This document shows, piece after piece, positions 22,762 through 32,152 of a stretch of DNA of 64,000 bases. Origin of the DNA: Eutypella sp. D-1. Its lineage: Eukaryota > Ascomycota > Sordariomycetes > Xylariales > Diatrypaceae. Position 1 is the first letter of the stretch. Every line of letters starts with the position of its first letter. Under the pieces are notes generated by a model. It was not told the origin of the DNA. It saw only the letters and a program-made list of their open reading frames with translations, and searched no databases. Location: the NCBI GenBank assembly GCA_023313575.1, contig JAJTTP010000029.1:62001-126000 (forward strand), written 5' to 3'. The translations under genes were made by a program, and so were the position numbers.

Positions 22762-24640
22762 TTACTGCATAGTTCGCCGTGCGAGATACTCATGCCACAC
22801 CCTACCTAGATCAGCAGGCATGATAGGAGCGAACATGTTCCCCAGCCAGCCTTTCTTTCGATGTGATGTAACGCCGATCTCGTCCAAGAGCTTATCTACG
22901 TACGGAACGCTGTCAAAAGCAGCAAAATTTCCAAGCTCGCCGTTCGACAGATAGCGCCGCTTGTTCCAAGCAATCATGTGCGCAATGTCACTTTCCCTCT
23001 CTGCTACAGAGGGAAGCGCAAACGCCTTGTCCCAGTAGGCCACTGCCCAAATGGCCTGTGCCTCGGCAGCGAACAATTTTGCCCCAGCGACTATGTGATT
23101 CATGAAGAGAATAGAGTCGTCGTGGATAGGAGCCATGGTATGGTAAAGTCGATAAGGCGTTCGTGATTCGTACCTATGGTAGTGCTTTGGCGGGTTTCTG
23201 AGCATGACGAACCGGCTAAGGATCTGTTCGTCTGCCTTGCCGACGAGCTTCTCCCACTTCGCAGTCTCCTCCCGTGGCTCAATACTCTTGGGATAGGGCA
23301 ATCCTAGCTCCATGAGCGTATCGTTTTCGAACATGTCAAGCCCGCATTTCCAGCCAGTTCCGCACAAGACAGCGTCACAAAGGAAATGCGTGCCATTCTC
23401 GTCGTCTAGATGCAGTTCGTTTCCGTCCAGAAGCTTTACGTCGCCGCGATAGACATGCACTTTCTCTGCGACAAGGGGCCAGAAATCTGCGAAGTGGCAG
23501 CCTCCGGCGGTTCCGTTCTGCCAGATTATACTTGTGAATGTTAGTGTCCACCATATATTGAATTAGGTTAGGCAGCAGACGTACTCATTGTCGTACTCCA
23601 GCTTTTCAAAGCCTTTATCGCCTTTCCTCTCTCGATAGCCAGCATACTTACGGACTGTGTTATCCATAAGCGAAAAGAGCTTACTCAGTAACTTCGCACC
23701 CAGATTGGTGCTATGGAGAAGCCACGTCCACCATGATCGGTAGGGAATCAGGTAGCTTGGCTGTAGCGATGCCATAATCCTTGCCTGCGATGCTTCGACT
23801 CCATTTCTGTACGGCGTGGGCAAGTCGATGGGTGCGAGGGCTGCAGCTCCAAGCGAGCCGTTCCCGGTTTTGCGAATAATCCAGGATACAGTTTTGTTCG
23901 CTTTGACTGCCTCATACACCATATCGGCGGCCGACTTTCCTGCGCCAATTACAGCAATATGCTGCATCGACTTGTCTTGGACGACGTCAGATTGACCAAA
24001 GTCAATTGAGTGGATGATCTTCCCATGGAAATTCTCCTTGCCGGGAAAATTGGGCACATTGGGGAGTGAGGATTGGCCATTTGCCATCATAAGTCTCGAG
24101 GAGAACATTGATCTCTGAGACTTGCTGATCATGTCGATACATAGGAGTTGCCATTGGCCATTGGACTTTCTGATGGACTGAACGTGGGTGTTGAACTGTA
24201 TCATGTCTCGTAACGTCTGCCCGGCGTGACTCATGTTGTCAACATAGTTTTCAAGATACTTGGTGGTATACTTGGCACGGAACAAGTCGTTCATGCAATC
24301 CTCGGGCGGTGGCCGTTCCATGGGCATATCGGAGAACTCTGCAATGCCATGCGTCCATTGCGTCCAAAAGCTAGGATAAATCCGTCCTATACAAAGTCAG
24401 AGGATAGCAGGGGGAAACGCGAAGTTGCGAAGCGCGCACGCTCACTCCATACTCCCCCTACGCAGTAGTCGCGCTCCAGAATGGCTAGCCGTGTCTCTGG
24501 ATGCGCTTGAAGCAGGCGCTGCGCTGCAACGATTCCAGTGAGGCCTAGAGAAAGTAGAGTCGTTAGTTGTCTATCAAATGGATCAGAACTGAAGACAAAC
24601 CTGCGCCTATGACGATGACGTCGAAGCTGGCGGGCAGCAT
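22762..24640 (-). CDS. Flavin-containing monooxygenase (FMO-type, 569 aa)
   Basis: Exons 24640-24601, 24544-24446, 24386-23585 and 23530-22762; all junctions keep frame and restore motifs (GAG-LTG, GGVW-RRIYPSFWTQW, YDN-DIIWQNG). The FAD-binding GAGLTG loop is at residues 12-17, an FMO-type fingerprint FHGKIIHSIDF (F-x-G-x-x-x-H-S-x-x-F) at about 166-176, and the NADPH-binding VIGAGKSAAD at about 192-201. DAVLCGTGWK near residue 340 is the ATG-like third motif. Such fungal enzymes oxygenate N, S or C atoms and often sit in secondary-metabolism loci, but no synthase is present here. The C-terminal segment has hydrophobic stretches but no clear transmembrane helix. The substrate is unknown. Confidence 0.94.
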
Positions 24641-25149
24641 AGTGGTGGCGTGCGTGTGGGATAACAGTTAAGTCAGAGGGCGGTCGCGAGGAGGGGAGAA
24701 ATGTCAATGGAGTCGGGTGTTGGGGGACAAGCGACTTGGGCTGATGACTGCCAAGCCGATATTCACTAATCACGCAAGGGAGTGACTGCCTTATAATAGA
24801 CGATGCCTTATAACAAACAATGAAATTTAAGGTGGCACACCCAACTGCCGCTATCCATGTAAATAGTTTGTTGTAGGTACCGAATGCATGGGCTTGTACG
24901 ATGCCACTATATATAGTAAATTGTAACTAGCCTCATACTACGCTCTAGCAAAAGGCGATGCGTTCTTGGGGTTCAGTCGCGCAAGAGGTAAGATATAATC
25001 ATCCACAGAGACCACATCCGTTTCGTCCGTTTCAAGCAAACTAAATCTGGGTTCGCGGTCACGAGTAATAGCAAGTTACTTCACCGCCCAAGTATGCAGG
25101 TAGGCGTCTGTCATTCAACAATGTTATGGAGAGCGCTCGCTCTCCGGCA
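24641..25149. other. Intergenic region
   Basis: Contains the FMO promoter on the left. No coding feature supported. Confidence 0.4.
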
Positions 25150-25154
25150 CTCGC

Positions 25155-26020
25155 ATGTTACGATCTCTGGTCCTCCTCGCGAATGACCGCAATCCCGGTA
25201 GGCATACAGCTAGTAGGCTGGCCACGATCTCAACAAGCGCCCACATGTCGATGGTGTGCGTGATGTTGGTCTTAGGCTCGTGCTGCACCAGCTCCAACGT
25301 CACCTACCGCGCAAGCGCCGCCACGATGCTCAGCGCTACCATGCATAGTACATCACGACGCCGCCGAGCTCCGCCTTCGCCGCGCCAACTGGCACGGCCA
25401 CCAAGGAGCGGCGCTCGTGGACGACAGGCACGAGCTGAAAGACAGGGAAGGCCAGAATGACGAGGTCCGTGGCTACGTTGGCCGCTGTCGAGATGTTTAC
25501 TAAGTTAGTATCGCGCACCGCCGAGCACAGATGCCCCTCGATATCCCAATTGTTGCTCACCGGCCAGCATCACGCCGTCAGGAGTACCATGTGCAGCGCA
25601 AAGGTTGCCGCCGTGAACACGACGGCGCAGACGAGCATTGCCCGCGTCGTCCGCGTCCGCGTTAGCCTCAGCAGGCCAGCGTAGAAGGTTAGCAGCGCGA
25701 ACTTCGCCGTCCACAGCGAGATGTAGATGAAGAAGAGGGAGATCCAGGAGACGTATAGCAGGTGGGCCGACATGGGCTACGGGACGCCGTAGTTGAGATC
25801 GTTCGGCGGGGTGCGCATATAGCGCTGCCGCAGGCTATTCTCCCACATGTTAATACCGATCAGGACCATACCTGCGAGCCAGAAGAAGAGGACAAGGGCG
25901 TCCGATAGCTCGCACGTCCACGGTCGTGGCCGCGGCCCTTTGCGTCGCAGCCAGATGCGGAGAACGATGAGGACCAGGGCTAGCGTCATGCCCGCCCAAT
26001 CAATGGCGAAATACCTAGAG
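25155..26020 (-). pseudogene. Broken fungal rhodopsin-domain membrane protein gene
   Basis: The translated minus strand shows a family-typical series of transmembrane segments: FAIDWAGMTLALVLIVLRIW, DALVLFFWLAGMVLIGINMW, LLYVSWISLFFIYISLWTAK, LVCAVVFTAATFALHMVLL, NISTAANVATDLVILAFPVF and, in a shifted frame, ITHTIDMWALVEIVASLLAV. This is the pattern of the abundant ascomycete integral membrane family with a rhodopsin-like domain (PF20684 type). The reading frame is interrupted by TAG at 25777-25779, TGA at 25570-25572, a frameshift near 25340, and TAG at 25304-25306. No intron can remove these. The TGA could be a C-to-T change of CGA, but the region remains GC-rich, so there is no heavy RIP. 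No N-terminal exon with a start codon is evident. Confidence 0.88.
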
Positions 26021-26492
26021 GTTGCTAGATTACGACAGAGTGATCCAATGCCCTTATCCTATGGGTATCCAGCCTGACTGTTTATTGCGCTTTACATCAG
26101 TTACGCTGTTCCTACGGCCACGGATTATCTACCCCATCTATCAATGCTCGAAGTAGTACGAACAAAGCCCATCTACCAGCAACATTCTCCTCAGCGACGA
26201 CAACACACCTTCTCGGCCAACTCGAGTCTCGCTCAACACAAGCGGATATAGAGCGATGGTATACAAGCACATGCGTCAGCGGAACACCAACTTGGCCGTT
26301 TGAGTTTTCTTTATTCCATGATATTTACCTCACCATGAGCATTTTATCATTTCGTGTATATACAAAACCCCTGCTGTGTCAACAAGTGACGCTCATCTAT
26401 TCATCCCTCGTTCCTCTATTTTACCCAAAATACAAACGCCTCGGCAAAGAGCCCCAAGCGCCGTTATCACAGCACCTCCTGGTTCGCTCCAG
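26021..26492. other. Intergenic region
   Basis: 3' flank of the FMN oxidase and left-over upstream of the pseudogene. No gene seen. Confidence 0.4.
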
Positions 26493-28096
26493 TTACTGTC
26501 CACCCCATGTAGGAGGCGACCACTGTACCTGTAAGACGGAATGTTAATGAGCCGCTATGTAATCCGGTTGGCCGTATACAGGAGGGAGCGCCCTCCTGCG
26601 CCACGGATGTGGAGGGGTTTAGTCTAATGACTTACAATCTTGGGGTCGATCTTCTTCAGGTCCCCCACGCCCGTGTTGCCGGCGTCCCAGGCAAGCTCGG
26701 TCTTGAGGATCTGGATGGCCTTGCGGACACCCTCCGTGCCGTACACGTTGGCGTACATGAAGGGGCGGCCGAGACCGACGGCGCGGACGCCGAGGGCGAG
26801 CAGTTTCAGCACGTCAGAGCCGTACCGCACACCGCCGTCGGCGTACACCTCGATCTGCGAGAACACCTCCGGCGCCTCGTTGAAGATCTCGATCGCTACC
26901 TCCAGAGGCGCCCGCACGCCATCCGTCTGCCGCCCGCCGTGGTTCGACAGGTAGATCGCATCCACGCCGCGCTCAACCGCCTCCCGCGCGTCCTCGACCG
27001 TCTGGATACCCTTGATAACGATGGGCAGGTCCGTCATCTTCTTCAGGCGAGAGTACTCATCCCACTGTGAAAATTAGTGAGCAGGTGTCCAACGAGCAAT
27101 TACAGGAGAGGGATTCAGAAGGAAGTGGGGTATGCAAATGTGCTGTCTATGATCAAATCTTACAGTGATATAGGAGTAGTCAGAGTCCCTGTAACATCCA
27201 CGATTAGCACATGTACATTTACATATACAGGTACACAAATGCAAGAGTTACTTACGCGGATCCGACCCCGAAGCGCGCGGCACGGTGCCTGACACCGTCA
27301 GCAGGGCTGTCGACCGTGTATACGAGGGCCTTCAGGCCTGCGGCCTTGGTCTTGTCGAAAATGTCCTGGGTCGTCGTGTCGTTCCGGTTCAGGTAGACCT
27401 GACGGAAGATGGTCTGGTTCTCGGCCTTGAGCTCGCCGACCTCCTCGATCGTCAAGTCGGCGTAGTGGGCGTTCTTTTGGTACCGATCATATCGTGTCAG
27501 CGGGTGTGTTCTCTTATGTGTCTATAGGGGTAGTCGAGAGTTTGTTCGTACCATGTACAGGATTCCCTCCGCGGCGGCACCTTCGATCAGGCCCTTCTCC
27601 TTGTCGGTCGGGTTACCGAGGGCGCCACGCGAGCAGGGCGAGATGAAGAATGGCGCCTTAACCTTGTTTCCTAGGATAGTGGTCCTGAAATAACGCATGA
27701 GCAACTACTCTCCCGGCCATAGACGCGGTACCATGTCATTCACGTCCTTCACACAACGGGGGTCCCAACGTACTCAAAGGTCGACTCGATGCCGGTGATA
27801 TCGCGCATCATACGGGGCCGAAGCGGGTAATGGCCGAAAGACTCGAGGTTGTTCCGGTAACTCCACTCGCCCGCGGCGCCGTTGCGGTAGTAGGTGTAGT
27901 TGACCAGGGGCATGTACTTGCGGGCAGCGTAGTCGAAGTCCGGCAGCCCGACAATACCGTCGAGCGGGATCAGCTCACCCTCCCCCACATCACCGTGAAT
28001 ATCTTCGATCCCAGTGTCGGGCTCATTGAGCCACGGCCGCGCAGCTTGCGCCGCGCCGAACAGGAGAACCGAGGTGGTAAGGAGTGTGGACCGCAT
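26493..28096 (-). CDS. Secreted FMN-dependent 2-hydroxy-acid oxidase/dehydrogenase (387 aa)
   Basis: Member of the glycolate oxidase/L-lactate dehydrogenase (LldD, cytochrome b2 flavin domain) TIM-barrel family. Exons 28096-27774, 27684-27552, 27473-27256, 27188-27164 (25 nt), 27064-26636 and 26528-26493; each junction keeps frame. The N-terminus is a signal peptide (MRSTLLTTSVLLFGAAQAA), unusual for a family that is mostly cytosolic, peroxisomal or mitochondrial. Family blocks: PFFISPCSRGALG, IFRQVYLNRN, SDYSYITWDEY, IVIKGIQTVEDA, the active site YLSNHGGRQTDG with catalytic His275 and substrate-binding Arg278, and the FMN-phosphate motif YADGGVRYGSDVLK plus GLGRPFMYA. It oxidises an L-2-hydroxy acid to the 2-oxo acid; oxidases of this family reduce O2 to H2O2. 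Potential N-glycosylation sites (NYTY, NQTI, NDTT) fit secretion. The last 12 codons rest on a less certain acceptor. Confidence 0.94.
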
Positions 28097-30304
28097 CTTT
28101 TCTTCCTTTTTCCTTCAGGTGGGGGACTAACTAAAGAGTGACAGTGCGTTGTAGGAAGACGCGGAAGGTGGGGATGAGGTAATGAAGGGGGACGTGCCAC
28201 AACAGGATGGAGGAGGCACATATATATACTCACACATACTTATATATAGCATATGAGCAGGTACAAGAGCGTTAGATTTCCCATGGGGTCTGCCAAGTGA
28301 CCAGGCCAGGAACCACGAGGGACCCAGGGTTGAGGGCAGGTCCACCTATACCATGCCTTTCCTTCCCTTCCCGAAGGAAACAAGCTTAAATTTCGGAGAT
28401 GAAATCCAACCCACATGGCCGAAGAGTCTGACAAGTAGGTAGTACCGCTAAGGCGAGTCATTCTTAGCCTCCCTAGCTACTATGTAAGCTGATCGCGCGC
28501 CGTTTTCCTTCGAAGAATCATATGGACGTCCAGGCACGGTGACACGCAGCATAGCCCACCTTCCCGGTCCGAACCCAAAGTAGCCGGGGGGGTCGGTTCT
28601 GGATTCTTTAAGCGCGATTTTGACCGTAGATACCGTCATCGCCGACATAGCCGTCGTTGGCATTAACACACGTGAACTATTAGAGGGATTCTTGGCATAT
28701 TATGTACGAGTCAGCATTACTATCAACTATTGGCAATACTTGGGTAGAGACCGGAGTGTAATGGTTCGGCCGTTCATGATCTTGGTGTCACAGGTACGGC
28801 GGTCCCTGAATTCGTCACACCTCCCTTTGTTATAATGGGGTCACGATCCGCAGGGCGGGCATCTTAGTTCGACGACAAAAATATCTTCCAATATCTTCGA
28901 AACATACTTAAGATCCCGTTATATTGGAGAGGGGAGGTGGCATTACATGAAAACATTCCCCAAACGGTTGGTGTTCTAGGCCTAGGTATCAGGATCATTA
29001 TAGCAGCCCCATATACCTCACACCACGTCATATCGATTCCTCATTGGACGTTTGAACCCGGAGTCGAAATCTTATCTTATGGATCGTTTAGCTCCTTACG
29101 ATTTGGTACCGACCGAGATGGCGCCTTGGCTTCTCGGTGGAGATGATGCCGTATGTAGCAGGTGGCCGATTACGGCGTCGCGGAGGGAACCTTTGAGCTC
29201 AACAACAAGGGTAAATACACAAGGAAAAGTGCTGCAGTAGTGTGAGCGGATAGGTAGTTTGATAGCTGATCAAAGAGCAATTCATCCGCTCAATTGGCTC
29301 ATCTTATCTGGCTATATGCATTCCCTATGCAGCCCAGGTGGGTAAGGAGACATCACGGGAAAGCGTGTTGATGTGATGTTAAAGCCCGCTGGCGTAGCAT
29401 CCCATGCCGGTAGACATTAATCGTCCTTCTCTTCTCGGGTGTGACAAGATTAGACGACGAAACATCGCTACTTGGCATATCCCTAGTAGTTACGGAATCG
29501 GGCAAGAGGCAAGCCGAAACTCACCACCAATAGACCATTGGCGCCAGCCAAATGATAGTTGCTGAGCACCACGCCACGCAGGGAAAGTTAGAGAGAAAAA
29601 AAATCACTCTTCGGTTCCGTTTTTCTCCCTTGCTTTGATTCATGCAAACGTTGGTCAGGCCCGAGTCATTTTAGTGTTCACATGGCGGGTTTTGTCTCGA
29701 TATACCGGCTGTTTGGCCGGCTGTGGCTTAGGCTGTTGGCATACAGCGCCAAGCGTACCATAGATCTACTACTAGTAGTATAGCTCAACAATCGGCCTTA
29801 GTAGGTACATCATTGGAGATTTCTCCCATCTCGTCTTGGGAACCCGTACCCGTGGGGTTGGCCCACGATGCTTTCCCACTCCCACGCGGTGTTGATACTT
29901 GTACCTAGACTAACAGAGGCCAGGACCTAACTAACCATAATAACTAAGCATACTCACTGAATCGTGTGAGATCTCAGTAAGCAGTTGGACTTGCTTTGTC
30001 ATGATGAAGACAACCGGGCAGGTGGACTTTTTTTTGTCGCCCGCAGGGATGTGCGACTTGGCACTATAGAACAGCAAATATACCCAGGCCCTCCGGGTTA
30101 CTGTATGGCGTCATAACCTATCCTGCCGTTGAATCCAGCAGGTGATACCTATGTAGGTAGGTAAATAAGCAGGTGCATAATCGTAAACGCACAAGGTAGA
30201 CGATATCACGATGTGAAATTTGTCCTATCTGGGTGCACTATCTCTTGTCGTAATACGAGCAAGTCGTATAATTTCCGAAAGTATTAGAACTAGATATTAT
30301 GTAG
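28097..30304. other. Long intergenic region, possible gene relic
   Basis: About 2.2 kb with no intact gene. Short frames at 28620-28835 and 28937-29240 contain protein-like strings (for example VIADIAVVGINTRELLEGFL and VADYGVAEGTFELNNKGK, in different frames) that could be decayed coding sequence, but I cannot assign a family. The left end contains the promoter of the FMN oxidase. Confidence 0.4.
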
Positions 30305-32152
30305 CTACCACCCGAAGCCCTCACTATGCCAAAATACAGTCCTCCCCCTCGCGACCCACGCGCCGACAGGCCCCCTCAACTCGCGCGCCATACTTTCGGG
30401 CCCACACACCAGCACGGCGACCCGCTCCTCGGCGCCGCGTCTGAACACCTCGTCTACGACCTTGCCCAGGTCTGGTCGTGAATTCTTGCTGTCGAGCATC
30501 CGCCGCATCTCGATGTCCCCGTCCCCTCGTCCAACATCATCGTCCACATCCTCGCCGTCCTCGTTAGCGGTAACGAAGAGCTGCACCCTGTGGTCGTCAG
30601 CGATACTATCGCCACCACTGCTCCGCGCCCCCTCGGCAGCCCAGGTGGCGTCACTCGCGCGACGTACCGCCCACACCACACGGACGCGGGCGTCGGAGGG
30701 GTTCTCCGCGAGGATGTGCCTGTAGAGTGGGATAACGAAGGAGGCGCCGACGCCGCCGGCGACGAGCAGGATGCGGTCGAACTGGTTCCCAGTCAGGGCG
30801 TCCGCGATCCGGGATGCGCAGCCATAGGGGCCCTCGACCTCGAGATGCACCGTCGCGGGGGTAGCGGCGTCGGCAGCGTCTTCTGCCATCCGAGCCAGGT
30901 GCCGGGTCAGGGGGCCGTCGCGGCGGCGGGCAACGAGTGTTAGGCTTGAGCCAGCTGCCGCGTCGTCGCCGACGGCAGCGACCGTGAAGGGGTTATAGAG
31001 GAAGTCGAAGATAAGGTTCGAGGACGGGCGCGAGACAGACGGTACACTGAGGTACACGTGCGCGCCGGGGGCGCGGCGGAACTCCTCCATCGTTTGCGGC
31101 TGCAGCACGGGGATGACGATCTTGACCAGGTCCGCGGGGCCGGGGGCAGGAACGGGGGTCAGGCTGGCGGCGGCGGCGAAGGTTTTGCGCTTGCGCAGCA
31201 CGAGGTCGACGGCGAAGAGGGCCATGGCCTCGGCGAGGTAGAGCGTAGTGTTCCTAGGATGGTGGAAGATAACGAACACGGGCAAGGAGAGGGCGACGAG
31301 GAGGTGGACGACGAAGAAGACGCGGTAGGAGTGACGGCGGACGGCGGCGACGGCGGTGGCGCTGAGGGCCGAGAGCCCCGCGAAAGCGGCGGCGCCCAGG
31401 AGCGGGACCAGGTCCGTCATGCGGCGGGCGAAAACACCGTTCTGAACGAAGTAGTTCAGGTAGAAGGCGGTGTGCAGGCACAGCAGGAGGTACACAGCGC
31501 GTCCCAGCGCCCGGTGACACCGGTTTACCTCCTCGTGCGACGACCGCAGCACCCGTCCCACGGGGCTGAGCTTCTTCAGCGCCAGCGCATACTGTACCGG
31601 CAGCTGCGAGACGGCCACGATCCCGAACCGTTTCGTGAGGTGTAGGTAATCTTTACTTGGGGGGGTAATCGTATTAAAAAAGTTGGTCTTATAGAGTGTT
31701 CTTATGCACATAATAAAAAGAAAATCGAGACTACGTAGAAACTCACCTTTCCCAGTCCCATGCACGCATAAGAAAAGTAGCCACGCCGTCCAGAGCAAGC
31801 CGAAGACGAGCGAATCCCGGCGTCCCCAGCAGCTCCCCAGGACGACCACGTCATCACCGAGCCACCAGGCGGCCCTGCGCGCCGCGACCGCGACTGCCCG
31901 AGAGCCCGGGATCCCGCCCAGCCTCCGGTGCTTTGCGGCGGGTGATCCGGGAACCGCGTCGTAGTTACCGCCACTGCCGCGGCTCTTCGATAACACCCTC
32001 CCCGCGAGCACCGCCACAGCCCTGTACGCGAGTACCGCGCCCAGGAGGACCAGGACCGACACGTGCGCGATGAAGCCGTAGCGGTTCAGGGCCTCGCGCC
32101 GGGCATGCTTAGCGGCGTCATCGAGGTCTAGGAACTGATAGGGCCAGGCCAT
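30305..32152 (-). CDS. Ferric reductase transmembrane component, FRE/NOX superfamily (583 aa)
   Basis: Plasma-membrane b-type cytochrome/flavoprotein that moves electrons from cytosolic NADPH through FAD and two haems to extracellular Fe(III). Exons 32152-31747 and 31650-30305; the 96-nt intron (GTGAGT donor, TAAAG acceptor) joins HGTGK to DYLHLTKRFG. Domains in order: membrane helices (residues about 25-50, 115-130), then the ferric-reductase core with haem histidines in HRALGRAVYLLLCLHTAFY and HSYRVFFVVHLLVAL, followed by the fungal hallmark FHHPRNTTLYL; an FAD-binding barrel (PGAHVYLSVPS, NPFTVAA); and an NADP-binding domain with EGPYG, VAGGVGASFVIPLYRHIL, VCGPESMARE and the terminal FWHSEGFGW. 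Length is normal for the family. It lies next to the secreted FMN oxidase on the same strand; an NADPH oxidase is less likely from the FRE-type features. Confidence 0.94.
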   Translation of the reverse strand: MAWPYQFLDLDDAAKHARREALNRYGFIAHVSVLVLLGAVLAYRAVAVLAGRVLSKSRGSGGNYDAVPGSPAAKHRRLGGIPGSRAVAVAARRAAWWLGDDVVVLGSCWGRRDSLVFGLLWTAWLLFLCVHGTGKGEFLRSLDFLFIMCIRTLYKTNFFNTITPPSKDYLHLTKRFGIVAVSQLPVQYALALKKLSPVGRVLRSSHEEVNRCHRALGRAVYLLLCLHTAFYLNYFVQNGVFARRMTDLVPLLGAAAFAGLSALSATAVAAVRRHSYRVFFVVHLLVALSLPVFVIFHHPRNTTLYLAEAMALFAVDLVLRKRKTFAAAASLTPVPAPGPADLVKIVIPVLQPQTMEEFRRAPGAHVYLSVPSVSRPSSNLIFDFLYNPFTVAAVGDDAAAGSSLTLVARRRDGPLTRHLARMAEDAADAATPATVHLEVEGPYGCASRIADALTGNQFDRILLVAGGVGASFVIPLYRHILAENPSDARVRVVWAVRRASDATWAAEGARSSGGDSIADDHRVQLFVTANEDGEDVDDDVGRGDGDIEMRRMLDSKNSRPDLGKVVDEVFRRGAEERVAVLVCGPESMARELRGPVGAWVARGRTVFWHSEGFGW

